The translations under genes were made by a program, and so were the position numbers. A DNA stretch of 64,000 nucleotides, taken from contig NZ_FMZX01000011.1 in assembly GCF_900101615.1 (NCBI RefSeq), positions 106,405-170,404 on the forward strand, written 5' to 3'. The notes under the pieces were generated by a model. That model saw nothing but the letters and a program-made list of their open reading frames with translations, was not told the origin of the DNA and made no database searches. Every line of letters starts with the position of its first letter. Positions within the stretch are counted from its first letter, which is position 1. Source of the stretch: Belnapia rosea (lineage in GTDB: Bacteria > Pseudomonadota > Alphaproteobacteria > Acetobacterales > Acetobacteraceae). Shown piece after piece: positions 50,639 to 60,306 of this stretch.

Positions 50639-51228
50639 CCTCCGCTCAGCCGACCCACCATCCCGCCAATGGCGAGGCCAAGCGCCAGGTCCAGCATCAC
50701 GAAGGCCACCGCCTTGCCGCTAACGATGCCGAGCGCGCTACGGGCGACGAACCATTCGAGCCAGAGCGCATAGCCGATGCCGGCCAACCCCAGCCCATGC
50801 GCCAGCAGCGGCGGCAAGCCCAGCTCGCCCGGCAGGGTCAGCGCCAGCATCACCAGGTACTGGACCACATTCGACCAGTTCCAGGCGGCGACGAAGCGCG
50901 GCCATTCAGCCCTGCGTCCGGCAACCTCGGTCAGCGGCAGGGCCAGCAGGGCGAAGCCCGTCCAGGCGCAGGCATAGCCGACCAGCTCCGCGACGAGGCC
51001 GCGCAACAGGCCAAGCTCTGGCCCGCCGCCCTCGGACCAGGCCAGGAAACGTAGGGCCAGGAAACCCGGGAGGCAGATAGCCGCCGCCCAGAAGCTGCGT
51101 GCGGCACCACCGGACGACCCATCGATCAGCAACAGGCCATCCAGGCGGCCACGGGCCAGCAGCAAGGCGCCGCGTAGCCCGGCCTCGATCACCTGTCGGA
51201 GTGGGACGGGGCGCGCGGGGTCAGTCAG
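50635..51228 (-). CDS. Hypothetical membrane protein downstream of dapE
   Basis: This protein of about 197 residues is not recognised. Hydrophobic segments occur near 45-65 (SFWAAAICLPGFLALRFLAW), 80-105, 125-145 and 165-190, suggesting four or five helices, with a short cytoplasmic N-terminus. The start could be CTG at 51228, which overlaps the dapE stop as CTGA and has GAGGAG 8 nt upstream, or GTG at 51192, which has no ribosome site. The tight coupling to dapE favours CTG. Function unknown; a link to lysine or wall synthesis is only positional. Confidence 0.7.
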   Translation of the reverse strand: MTDPARPVPLRQVIEAGLRGALLLARGRLDGLLLIDGSSGGAARSFWAAAICLPGFLALRFLAWSEGGGPELGLLRGLVAELVGYACAWTGFALLALPLTEVAGRRAEWPRFVAAWNWSNVVQYLVMLALTLPGELGLPPLLAHGLGLAGIGYALWLEWFVARSALGIVSGKAVAFVMLDLALGLAIGGMVGRLSGG

Positions 51229-52358
51229 CCGAGGCTCTCCTCGAGCACCGCCCGGTAGAGCGCGGCAAGATCCCGCAGTTCCGCGATGGGCACGCATTCA
51301 TCGGCCTTGTGCATGGTTGCCCCAACGCCACCCAGTTCCGCTACCGGGCAGAAGCGGGCAAGGAAACGGGCATCGGATGTGCCGCCACCAGTGTCGAGTG
51401 CGGGCGCTTGGCCTGTTTGACGCTCCACCGCCCGTGTCAATGCCTCGACGAAAGGCCCCGGCTTGGTGAGGAAGCTCTCGCCGGAGCAGTCGATGCGCAT
51501 GTCGTAGCGGGCCTCTTCCGCACGGAGGGCGGCGTGCAGGCGGTCCGTCAGGCTGGCGCTGGTATGGAGGTCGTTGAAGCGGATATTGAGCATGGCCCGC
51601 GCTTCGCCGGGGATGACGTTGTTCGCCGAGTTCCCGACATCGAAGCCGGTGACCTGGAGTGTCGTCGGCTCGAAGAATTCGCTGCCGGCATCGATCGGCT
51701 CGGCGGTGAGGCGATGCAGCACCCGGACGAGACGATGGATCGGGTTGTCGGCACGCTGCGGATAGGCGCTGTGGCCCTGGGTGCCGAAGAGGGTGATCCA
51801 CGCCGTCATGCTGCCGCGGCGACCGACCTTGACGATATCGCCGAGCTGCGCACGGGAGGTCGGCTCGCCGACCAGCGCCATGTCCGGAATTTCGCCTCGC
51901 TCGGCCAGCCAGTCGAGCACCCGCACCGTGCCGTCCTTCGCCGGCCCTTCCTCATCGCCGGTGATGAGCAGGCTGATGCTGCCTGGAGGGTTGGGGTTGG
52001 CGGCAAGGTAATCGGTGAGGCCGGCGACGAAGGCCGCGATGCCGCCCTTCATGTCGCAGGCGCCACGTCCGTAGAGCACGCCGTCACGGACCGAGGCGGC
52101 GAAGGGATCGTCGGTCCAGCCCTGCCCGCCCGGCGGCACCACGTCGGTATGGCCGGCATAGCAGAAATGCGGCCCGCCCGTGCCTCGGCGGGCGAAGAGG
52201 TTCTCCGTCTCGCCGAAGCGCATGCGGTGGCAGGTGAAGCCGAGGGGCGCCAGGGCCGCTTCCAGCACGCCGAGCGCGCCGGCATCGGCGGGCGTCACGC
52301 TCGGGCAGCGGATCAGCGCCTGAGCGAGCGGCAGCGGGTCGGCCGGAGCGTTGCGCAT
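51225..52358 (-). CDS. dapE: Succinyl-diaminopimelate desuccinylase
   Basis: The 377-residue Zn enzyme releases succinate from N-succinyl-L,L-diaminopimelate in the lysine/peptidoglycan pathway. Metal ligands and motifs are YAGHTDVVPPG near 68, GRGACDMKGG near 97, and TGDEEGPAKDGT near 131 with the catalytic Glu. Later parts include QGHSAYPQRADNP and GGGTSDARF. ATG at 52358. It lies 5 bp after dapD, its pathway predecessor two steps earlier. The start is typical for the family. Confidence 0.96.
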   Translation of the reverse strand: MRNAPADPLPLAQALIRCPSVTPADAGALGVLEAALAPLGFTCHRMRFGETENLFARRGTGGPHFCYAGHTDVVPPGGQGWTDDPFAASVRDGVLYGRGACDMKGGIAAFVAGLTDYLAANPNPPGSISLLITGDEEGPAKDGTVRVLDWLAERGEIPDMALVGEPTSRAQLGDIVKVGRRGSMTAWITLFGTQGHSAYPQRADNPIHRLVRVLHRLTAEPIDAGSEFFEPTTLQVTGFDVGNSANNVIPGEARAMLNIRFNDLHTSASLTDRLHAALRAEEARYDMRIDCSGESFLTKPGPFVEALTRAVERQTGQAPALDTGGGTSDARFLARFCPVAELGGVGATMHKADECVPIAELRDLAALYRAVLEESLG

Positions 52359-52363
52359 GGCGC

Positions 52364-53200
<837 letters not shown>

Positions 53201-53381
53201 CGGCGTCGTCCTGGGAAATCGGCGGCCGGACCATGCCGATGCCGGCGCGCCGCTGTCAACGCGGGGCACGCCCGAAGGGCTCGGAGAGGCGCCCCGGCAT
53301 CCTGCGGCCCGGCGGACCCGGTTGCGGTTCCAGGCACCCGCCTTAACCGTGCATTCAGCGGAGGTGACGGATGCTGCCGTC

Positions 53382-54755
53382 ATGGAATCGGCCGATCCCG
53401 CCCCCGTACCCGCCCTGCACGGCTTGCCCGGCGTCCTGCTCGAATCCCGTCAGCGCTGGCAGGACTTCACCGGCCTGGCCGCCGACCTCGCCTTCGAGAC
53501 GGATGCGGCCGGCCGACTTTCCTTTCTCTGGCCCGACCGGGTGGTGGGATGGGAAGGCGCGGCACTGCTCGGCGAACCCGCCCGGCGATTGCTGCTGTAT
53601 CCGGAGCCGAATCCGTTCCAGCTACGGGAACAGGCTCGTGGCCTGCATGCCTGGCTCGGCGCCTCCGCAGAACAGGCAGCCTGTTTCAGCTTCTCCGTCG
53701 TGCCACTGGCCGATGCGGCGGGCCGCTTTGCCGGGATGCGCGGCATCGGCCGCAATGTCACCGCTGAGTTGCGCGAATTGGAAACCCAGGCCGCGGCTCT
53801 GCGCCGGGCCCGCGCGCTGGAAACCTTGGTGCGCCGGGTACGCCGACAGGTCCTTGCGCCACGCATGCTGACCTCGACGCTGGAGGCGCTGGGGCCGGCG
53901 CTCGGCTGCACCAGCGCAGCGGTGCTGGAGATCGGGCCGGGCGCCCCTGCCAGGGTGATGCACCGACATGGCGCAGATCCGATGCCCTTGGTCGACGCGA
54001 TCGGCCCGTTGCTCGACCAGGCGGTGCCCATGTTCATCGAGGGGCCATCGGGCGAGCCTCTCGCCTTTCTGCCTCATCCGCAACGGGTCACCCCACGGCA
54101 CGCGCTCGTCACCTGGCGTCCCGGCGGCGCAAGGCCCTTCGACGAGGATGACCGGCATCTGCTCGAGGCTGCGGCCGATCTCCTCTTCGTCGCCCTCGGC
54201 AACCAGGTCCTGCAGCAGGAGCTGGAACTGCAGGCCAGAACCGATGTGCTGACCGGCCTGCTCAACCGGCGCGCCTTCCTCGAAGACATGCATCGGCGTC
54301 TGGACCGCCTCTCCGGCGAGCGGTATCCGATGCCGCGCGGGGCCTTGCTGTTCATCGACCTCGACAACTTCAAGCCGCTGAACGACCGGCTGGGGCATGA
54401 GGCCGGTGATTCGGCGCTCGCATCCGTCGGACGCCTGCTCCGGGATATCGTTCGGCCGACCGATCTCGTCGCCCGCTTGGGTGGAGATGAATTCGCCGCC
54501 TGGCTGGAAGGCGCCGATACTGCGGCAGCGACGATGCGGGCCGAGGCCATCCGCCGCACGGCGCTGACCGTCCTGCCAGGACTGCTTCCTGGCCTCACCC
54601 TGCCGTTGACCTTCAGCATCGGTATCGCCATGCGGGCGGCCGATGGATCCGACACGCCGGACAGCCTGATCTCGCGTGCCGACAGCGCAATGTATGCTGC
54701 CAAGCGCCATGGCCGGAATGGCTGGCGCCTGGAGACCGGACCGACGGGGAGCTGA
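53382..54755 (+). CDS. PAS/GAF-like diguanylate cyclase (GGDEF)
   Basis: The 457-residue cyclic-di-GMP synthase starts with a PAS-like domain (about 20-125: [25 protein letters not shown] and [15 protein letters not shown] around a core). A helical linker and GAF-like region follow (about 160-285). The GGDEF domain covers about 295-450: [25 protein letters not shown], and [11 protein letters not shown]. An inhibitory I-site RxxD (RPTD) lies five residues before GGDEF, so feedback by c-di-GMP is expected. No membrane segment. The ATG at 53382 is taken; an upstream ATG at 53322 is possible. The stop overlaps the DUF2336 start (TGATG). Confidence 0.92.
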   Translation: MESADPAPVPALHGLPGVLLESRQRWQDFTGLAADLAFETDAAGRLSFLWPDRVVGWEGAALLGEPARRLLLYPEPNPFQLREQARGLHAWLGASAEQAACFSFSVVPLADAAGRFAGMRGIGRNVTAELRELETQAAALRRARALETLVRRVRRQVLAPRMLTSTLEALGPALGCTSAAVLEIGPGAPARVMHRHGADPMPLVDAIGPLLDQAVPMFIEGPSGEPLAFLPHPQRVTPRHALVTWRPGGARPFDEDDRHLLEAAADLLFVALGNQVLQQELELQARTDVLTGLLNRRAFLEDMHRRLDRLSGERYPMPRGALLFIDLDNFKPLNDRLGHEAGDSALASVGRLLRDIVRPTDLVARLGGDEFAAWLEGADTAAATMRAEAIRRTALTVLPGLLPGLTLPLTFSIGIAMRAADGSDTPDSLISRADSAMYAAKRHGRNGWRLETGPTGS

Positions 54756-55933
54756 TGGGACGGAACCTGCCCTACGAGGCGGCGAAGCGCCTGGCACGCT
54801 TCGGTGCGGAACCGGATCGGCTGGCGCTCGCCTCCCTGCCGGAAACCCGGCCGGAGTTGCTCTACTATCTCGCGGGCGACGCCAGCTCGGCAGTGCGCGG
54901 CGCAGTCGCCGGCAATACGGCCAGTCCAGCCCAGGCCAACCGCCTGCTGGCCGCCGATGCCGACCCGGCCGTGCGGGCCGCGCTCGGGCGTAAGCTGGCC
55001 CCGCAGGCACATGCCCTCTCGATCGCAGAGGACCGGTTGGCGGCCATTGCCTGGCAGGCTCTCTGCCTGTTGGCGGAGGATGCCGCGGTCCATGTCCGCG
55101 CCGTCATCGCCGAGGAGCTGAAGGCGATGCCGGACGCGCCCCATGCCCTTATCCTCCGCCTCGCGCAGGATGCGGCGATGGCGGTGGCGGAGCCGGTCAT
55201 CCGCCTTTCCCCCTTGCTCAGCGAGGAGGACCTGCTCTGCCTCGTGGTGGCTCCCCCGGTGCCCGATACGCTGACCGCAGTCGCCCGGCGGCCGGCGCTG
55301 AGCGAGAGCCTCTCGGACGCCATCGCCGCCACGGCGGATGAGGCGGCGATCGGCGCCTTACTGGCCAACCCTTCGGCCGCCATCCGCGAACAGACGCTGG
55401 ATGGGCTGATCCTCCAGGCCGCCACGCGCATCCCTTGGCAGGAAAGCTTGGTCGCGCGTCCGAGCTTGCCGCCACGGGCACAGCGCGCGCTCTCCCTCTG
55501 CGTCGCGGGCCATCTGCTGGAGGCTTTGACGGCCCGGCCCGACCTCGCACCCGGCCTGGCGAAGCGCCTGCAGGAGCGGGTGGAGGCTCGCCTGATCGAA
55601 AGCGCGTCGGAGCCATCGGCCGCAGCCCTCTTCGAGGCGGCCGCCATGAGCGGCGATCGGGAAGCGATGACCCGACTGCTGGCGCGGGAGGCCGCCGTGG
55701 AGCAGCGTGGGGTGGAGGAGGCGATACGGCTCCGCAGTGCTCGCGCCCTCGTCAGCCTGTGCTGGCAGGCGGGGTTCAACCTTCGCTGCGCCATGCTCGT
55801 GCAAGCCGTCCTGGGCCAGATCGCACCCGGCATGGCCTTGCTGCCGGGTCCCGACGACGGAGGCTGGCCGCTCTCGACCGCCGAGATGATCTGGCAGATC
55901 GAATTGCTGGCCGAGCCGATGGTCAGGGCTTGA
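54755..55933 (+). CDS. DUF2336 protein (HEAT-like helical repeats)
   Basis: The 392-residue protein consists of repeated Ala/Leu-rich helical pairs. Recurrent patterns like [30 protein letters not shown] and [18 protein letters not shown] (each shown as one block of the alternation) mark HEAT-type repeats. This is DUF2336, an alphaproteobacterial family known from cyst and c-di-GMP contexts. It begins inside the stop codon of the diguanylate cyclase and is surely co-translated with it, so a shared signalling role is likely but not proven. It overlaps convergent argB by 11 bp. Confidence 0.88.
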   Translation: MGRNLPYEAAKRLARFGAEPDRLALASLPETRPELLYYLAGDASSAVRGAVAGNTASPAQANRLLAADADPAVRAALGRKLAPQAHALSIAEDRLAAIAWQALCLLAEDAAVHVRAVIAEELKAMPDAPHALILRLAQDAAMAVAEPVIRLSPLLSEEDLLCLVVAPPVPDTLTAVARRPALSESLSDAIAATADEAAIGALLANPSAAIREQTLDGLILQAATRIPWQESLVARPSLPPRAQRALSLCVAGHLLEALTARPDLAPGLAKRLQERVEARLIESASEPSAAALFEAAAMSGDREAMTRLLAREAAVEQRGVEEAIRLRSARALVSLCWQAGFNLRCAMLVQAVLGQIAPGMALLPGPDDGGWPLSTAEMIWQIELLAEPMVRA

Positions 55934-56807
55934 TGAGCGTGCCGGCCCCGCTATCGGTGAAGAGCTCGCGCAGCACCGCATGCGGCACCCGCCCGTCGAG
56001 GATGACGGCGCCCTTCACCCCGCGCTCAATCGCGTAGATGCAGGTTTCGACCTTCGGGATCATCCCGCCCGAGATCCAGCCGGCGGCTATGCCAGCCTGC
56101 ACTTCGGCGACCGTCATCTCGGGGATGAGCACCCCATCGGGCCCGAGCACGCCCCTCACATCGGTCAGCATCAGCAGCCGCTCGGCACCAAGCGCCCCGG
56201 CGATGGCGCCGGCCACCGTATCGGCATTGATGTTGTAGGTCTGGCCGTCCTCGCCGACTCCGACCGGGGCCACGACCGGGACGATATCGGCGCCGATCAG
56301 CAGGCGCAGCACGCGTGTATCGACCTCGGCCGGCTCGCCGACGAATCCAAGGTCGAGTACCTGCTCGAGATGGGAGTTGGGGTCGCGCACCGTCCGCCGC
56401 AGCTTCCGCGCGGTGATCAGGCCGCCATCCTTGCCGGAGATGCCGACCGCGAGCGCCCCGGCGCGGGTGATCGCCTCGGCCACTTGCTTGTTCACCGGCC
56501 CGGCGAGGACCATCTCGACCACATCCAGCATGGCCTCGTCGGTCACCCGCAGCCCCTGGATGAAGGTGGACTGCACGTTGAGGCGCTTGAGCATGGCGTT
56601 GATCTGCGGGCCGCCGCCATGCACCACCACCGGGCTGACACCGACCTGCTCCAGCAGAGCGATGTCGCGGCCAAAGCGGAGCGCCGTCTCCTCCTCGCCC
56701 ATGGCGTGGCCGCCATACTTAACGACGATGATCTGGTCGTCGTAGCGCTTGAGAAAAGGCAGCGCACCGGCCAGGGTCTTCATCGGATCGAAGGCATCAT
56801 CGGTCAT
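55923..56807 (-). CDS. argB: Acetylglutamate kinase
   Basis: The 294-residue amino-acid kinase performs the second step of arginine synthesis. [12 protein letters not shown] at about 26 (ATP/phosphate Lys), [14 protein letters not shown] near 62, and [25 protein letters not shown] near 190 are the family motifs; the N-terminal helix [11 protein letters not shown] suggests the arginine-sensitive hexameric form. ATG at 56807. It lies 55 bp after engB on the same strand. Confidence 0.96.
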   Translation of the reverse strand: MTDDAFDPMKTLAGALPFLKRYDDQIIVVKYGGHAMGEEETALRFGRDIALLEQVGVSPVVVHGGGPQINAMLKRLNVQSTFIQGLRVTDEAMLDVVEMVLAGPVNKQVAEAITRAGALAVGISGKDGGLITARKLRRTVRDPNSHLEQVLDLGFVGEPAEVDTRVLRLLIGADIVPVVAPVGVGEDGQTYNINADTVAGAIAGALGAERLLMLTDVRGVLGPDGVLIPEMTVAEVQAGIAAGWISGGMIPKVETCIYAIERGVKGAVILDGRVPHAVLRELFTDSGAGTLIKP

Positions 56808-56862
56808 CGGCCGGGGCTCTCACGGACTGGCGGCCCGGCTGTAGGGGCCGCCATGCGGCTGG

Positions 56863-57564
56863 TCAAGCCGGGCGGGCGAGCGAGGCCATCTCGGCGCGCA
56901 ATTCGGGGATTCCCGCCCCCGTCCGGCTGCTGGTGACCAGCACCAGCGGGTGGCCTGCGGTCTCACCCCGGGCCAGCGCCTCGGCCTCGGCGATCCGCTG
57001 CTTCAGCCACCAGGGCTTCGCATCATCCGCCTTGGTCAGGACAATCTGGAAGGGCACCGCGGCCTCGGTCAGAAGGCCCATGGCCGCACGATCGGCCGCC
57101 TTGGTCTCGATGCGCGCGTCAAGGAGGAGGAGGACGCGCCGCAGCGTCGGGCGGCCACGCAGGAAGTTGAACATCAACCCCTGCCAATCCTCCTTCACGC
57201 TCTTCGCAGCCTGGGCATAGCCGTAGCCGGGCATGTCGACGAGGGTCAGGCGGTCGCCAAGGTTGAAGAAATTCAGCTGCTTGGTCCGCCCCGGCGTGTG
57301 TGAGACACGGGCCAGGGCATTCTGCCCGGTCAGCGCATTGACCAGGGAGGACTTGCCAACGTTAGACCGGCCACAGAAGGCAATCTCCGGGCCTTCGGCG
57401 GGCGGCAGCTGGTCGATCTTTTGCGAGGCGTAGAAGAAGGTGCAGGGCTGGGCGAACAGCAGCCGCCCGGCCTCGATCAGGGCGGCGCGCTCCGCCTCGG
57501 TCCGCGCCTCGGAGAGGCCGCCCGCCAGGATGGCCGGATCGGCCGGGAGGGCATGCTCCGCCAT
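56863..57564 (-). CDS. engB: Ribosome biogenesis GTPase EngB (YihA/YsxC)
   Basis: The 233-residue GTPase acts in large-subunit assembly. G1 is GRSNVGKSSL near 70, G2 TPGRTKQLNFF, G3 DMPGYGYA, G4 LTKAD and G5 TSSRTG. The N-terminus has about 45 extra residues compared with E. coli. The ATG at 57564 overlaps the yidC stop by one base (TGATG), so translation is coupled in the yidC-engB pair. Confidence 0.95.
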   Translation of the reverse strand: MAEHALPADPAILAGGLSEARTEAERAALIEAGRLLFAQPCTFFYASQKIDQLPPAEGPEIAFCGRSNVGKSSLVNALTGQNALARVSHTPGRTKQLNFFNLGDRLTLVDMPGYGYAQAAKSVKEDWQGLMFNFLRGRPTLRRVLLLLDARIETKAADRAAMGLLTEAAVPFQIVLTKADDAKPWWLKQRIAEAEALARGETAGHPLVLVTSSRTGAGIPELRAEMASLARPA

Positions 57565-59348
57565 CAGCCCTTCTTCGCCACGGCCGGCACCGCGAGGCTG
57601 GGCTTGCCACCTCGCTTCGCCTCCAATGCCATGATGTAGCGCTGCTGCAGGATGGAGAGCAGGTTATTCCAGGACCAGTAGATCACCAGTCCGGCCGGGA
57701 AGCTGGCCAGCATGAAGGTGAAGATGATCGGCATCCACTGGAAGATCTTGGCCTGGATCGGGTCCGGCGGCTGCGGGTTCAGCTTCTGCTGGAAGTACAT
57801 GGTGGCGCCCATGATCAGCGCCCAGGCCGGCATGTGCAGGTAGTGCGTCAACTGCATCGGGTCATAGGGGATGAGCCCGAACAGGTTGAACAGGTTGGTC
57901 GGATCGGGTGCCGAGAGGTCATGGATCCAACCGAAGAAGGGCGCGTGCCGCATCTCGATGGTGACGAACAGCACCTTGTAGAGGGCGAAGAAGACCGGGA
58001 TCTGGATCAGGATCGGCAGGCAGCCGGAGGCCGGGTTGATCTTCTCCGTCCGGTACAGCGCCATCATCTCGGCCTGGGCCTTGGCCGGGTCCTCCTTATG
58101 CCGCTCCCGGATCTCCTGCATCTTCGGGCCGAGGATCTTCATCCGGCTCATCGACTTGTAGGCCTTGTTGGCCAGCGGGAAGAAGGCCGCCTTCAGCGCC
58201 AGGGTGAAGACCAGGATGGCGACGCCGAAATTCCCGAAGATGGTGAACAGCCAGTCGATAGCGAAGAAGAAGGGCTTGGTCAGGAAGTAGAACCAGCCGA
58301 AATCCACCGCCTTGTCGAAATCGGGAATGCCGAGCCGGTCGCGATAGTCGTCGAGCAGCCGCACTTCCTTGGCGCCGGCGAAGAGGCGCGTGCCCGTTGC
58401 GGCCGTCGCACCCGGGGCCACGCTCTGCGCCGAGACGGGGGCAAAATCCACCTGCCAGCGATCCTCAGGCCCACGCGGCCCGGCCTCGGTCGTATGACGA
58501 TAGGCGGCGCGGCTGCGCTGGGCAGGATCGGCGGGCGAGAGGGCGGTCAGCCAGTACTTGTCGGTGAAGCCGGCCCAACCGGCGCCGGTCTCCTGCTCGA
58601 GTGCCGCACCGCTCCGCTTGGACGCCTCGCTCTTGGCGTTGCTGTAGGTCTCCTCCCTCAGGCGGCCATCCAGTACGCCGACGAAGCCCTCATGCAGGAT
58701 GTAGAAACCTTGGGTCGGCGGCGTGCTCTCGCGCCGGATGCGGGACCAGGGCAGCACCTGCACCGGGTCGGCACCGGTGTTGCGCACGCGCTGCTCCGTG
58801 GTGAGCATGTAATTCTCATCGAGCGAGAGGCCGATCTCGAAGACCTGCCCCTGCCCGTTGTCCCACCGGAGCGTCACCGGCGTTGCCGGGGTCAGCGAGG
58901 CGCCCTCGGCTGTCCAGTCGGTGTCATTGGCGGGGACGCGGGTGCGGCCATCCGCCGCGGTCCAGCCCCACTGGGCGTAATAGGGTGCCGAGCCCTCGCG
59001 TGGCGCCAGCAGGCGGACCAGCGGCGAGTTGCGATCCACGGTCTCGCGGTAGCCCCGCAGCACCAGGTCATCGAGCCGGGCGCCGCGCAGCGAGAGCGTA
59101 CCCTGGATGCGCGGCCCCTCGACCGGCAGGCGCGCGGCCGGCGTCGTCGGGGTGCCCGCGGCGGGCGAGGCATCGGTTGGGGCTCGGAGCGGCCCGGCTG
59201 GGCCAGGGGTCGGGGCCGGCTGCTGCGCTTCGACCGCCTGCTGCTGCTGGGCGCGCTGCGCCTCCCGCGCCGGGCGGTTGAAGGCATCGAATGCCAGCAG
59301 GATGCCGATCGAGATCGCAATCGCCACGAAGAGGCGCTTCTGGTCCAT
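57564..59348 (-). CDS. yidC: Membrane protein insertase YidC
   Basis: The 594-residue inner-membrane insertase has an N-terminal helix (KRLFVAIAISIGILLAFDAF), a Gln/Pro/Ala-rich linker, and a large periplasmic domain (about 65-340). The conserved five-helix core begins near 365, with FGVAILVFTLALKAAFFPLANKAYKSMSRMK in blocks, GCLPILIQIPVFFALYKVL and the hydrophilic-groove Arg in this region. It ends with a basic tail (ALEAKRGGKPS). It follows yidD by 9 bp and belongs to the rpmH-rnpA-yidD-yidC operon. Confidence 0.96.
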   Translation of the reverse strand: MDQKRLFVAIAISIGILLAFDAFNRPAREAQRAQQQQAVEAQQPAPTPGPAGPLRAPTDASPAAGTPTTPAARLPVEGPRIQGTLSLRGARLDDLVLRGYRETVDRNSPLVRLLAPREGSAPYYAQWGWTAADGRTRVPANDTDWTAEGASLTPATPVTLRWDNGQGQVFEIGLSLDENYMLTTEQRVRNTGADPVQVLPWSRIRRESTPPTQGFYILHEGFVGVLDGRLREETYSNAKSEASKRSGAALEQETGAGWAGFTDKYWLTALSPADPAQRSRAAYRHTTEAGPRGPEDRWQVDFAPVSAQSVAPGATAATGTRLFAGAKEVRLLDDYRDRLGIPDFDKAVDFGWFYFLTKPFFFAIDWLFTIFGNFGVAILVFTLALKAAFFPLANKAYKSMSRMKILGPKMQEIRERHKEDPAKAQAEMMALYRTEKINPASGCLPILIQIPVFFALYKVLFVTIEMRHAPFFGWIHDLSAPDPTNLFNLFGLIPYDPMQLTHYLHMPAWALIMGATMYFQQKLNPQPPDPIQAKIFQWMPIIFTFMLASFPAGLVIYWSWNNLLSILQQRYIMALEAKRGGKPSLAVPAVAKKG

Positions 59349-59357
59349 GGAAGAGGC

Positions 59358-59597
59358 TCAGCCTTTCGGCAGGGTCGGGTGAGGCACCGGGTCGTAGCCG
59401 CCGGGGTGCCAAGGGTTGCAGCGGAGGATGCGCCCTCCGGCCAACCAAGCGCCGCGCAGCGCGCCATGGGTGCCGAGCGCCTCCAGCGCATAGTCGCTGC
59501 AGGAGGGAAAGAACCGGCAATTGCAGCCGAGGACGGGCCGCAACGTCCATTGATAGGCGATGACGGCGCCTTTCAGCGCGAGGCCCGCGGCGCTCAT
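59358..59597 (-). CDS. yidD: Membrane protein insertion efficiency factor YidD
   Basis: The 79-residue small protein assists YidC. Three conserved Cys are in LGCNCRFFPSCSDY and a further in RILRCNPWHPGGYDPVP, exactly the YidD pattern. The ATG at 59597 overlaps the rnpA stop (ATGA), and the gene is followed by yidC. Confidence 0.94.
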   Translation of the reverse strand: MSAAGLALKGAVIAYQWTLRPVLGCNCRFFPSCSDYALEALGTHGALRGAWLAGGRILRCNPWHPGGYDPVPHPTLPKG

Positions 59598-59938
59598 TCT
59601 GCCAGGACGCCGGCTTGCCGGAGCGCGCCCCGCAGATCGGACAGCAATTTGCTCCAGGCCCGGGTGCCGGTGCCGTCGCGGGCGATCAGCACCAGGTCCC
59701 AACCGGCCGGTGGGGCTTCGGCCAGGGTCAGGCGTGCTGCCTCCCGCAACCGGCGCTTGGCCCGGTTGCGGATGACGGCATTGCCGATCTTCTTGGTGGC
59801 TGTGAAGCCGAGGCGCAGAGATCCCTCGGGCTGCGGCAAGGCCTGCAGCACCAATGAGGGACGCGCAGATTTACGCCCCCGCCCGGCGACCCGAAGGAAT
59901 TCGCGGCGCTTGGTCAGCCGGGGAAGCTGGCCCGGCAT
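59594..59938 (-). CDS. rnpA: Ribonuclease P protein component
   Basis: The 114-residue basic protein binds the RNase P RNA and pre-tRNA leader. LTKRREFLRVAGRGRK at the N-terminus and the RNR motif NRAKRRLREAAR near residue 65 are characteristic. The ATG at 59938 is chosen because MPGQLPRLTKRREF matches the family; the frame extends upstream into the rpmH region. It lies 22 bp after rpmH, the normal order. Confidence 0.94.
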   Translation of the reverse strand: MPGQLPRLTKRREFLRVAGRGRKSARPSLVLQALPQPEGSLRLGFTATKKIGNAVIRNRAKRRLREAARLTLAEAPPAGWDLVLIARDGTGTRAWSKLLSDLRGALRQAGVLAE

Positions 59939-59960
59939 GCGGAATTCCCCCCGGTGCCCG

Positions 59961-60095
59961 TCAGGCGCTGAGCTTGGTGCGGCCCTTGGCGCGGCGATTG
60001 GCCAGCACCTTGCGGCCGCCGACCGTCGCCATGCGGGTGCGGAAGCCATGCCGGCGCTTCCGGACGAGCTTGGAGGGCTGGTAGGTACGCTTCAC
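59961..60095 (-). CDS. rpmH: 50S ribosomal protein L34
   Basis: The 44-residue protein reads [20 protein letters not shown] then a Gly/Arg/Lys-rich end, the near-invariant L34 pattern. The start is GTG at 60095 with GGAGA upstream. It is first in the rpmH-rnpA-yidD-yidC-engB run. The 211 bp to the divergent flavoprotein gene hold the promoters and no other gene. Confidence 0.97.
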   Translation of the reverse strand: MKRTYQPSKLVRKRRHGFRTRMATVGGRKVLANRRAKGRTKLSA

Positions 60096-60306
60096 GATCC
60101 ATCTCCGACAGGTATTCGCCCGGTTCAGCCCGAAAGAGGCCGTTGCACGGACGGCCGGCGGCCCTTGCGGCTGGGCCCCGGCGAAGGCGGGCAGGTATAG
60201 GGAGGGGATGGGGCCGCCGTCAATCGCGGGCGGGCGCTCTGGCGCTGCGCCGCCGCCTGGCGTAACCCCCGCGCCCACTATCTCTCTCCTGAACACGGGG
60301 GTGCGC

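Noticed and set aside
57834..60200. A 788-codon plus-strand frame opposite yidC, yidD, rnpA and rpmH.
   Set aside because: It is a mirror of well-identified genes; the composition is His/Arg/Gly-rich with no fold pattern.
59961..60306. Possible replication origin beside rpmH/rnpA.
   Set aside because: There is no dnaA or dnaN gene and I see no cluster of DnaA boxes or AT-rich unwinding region.
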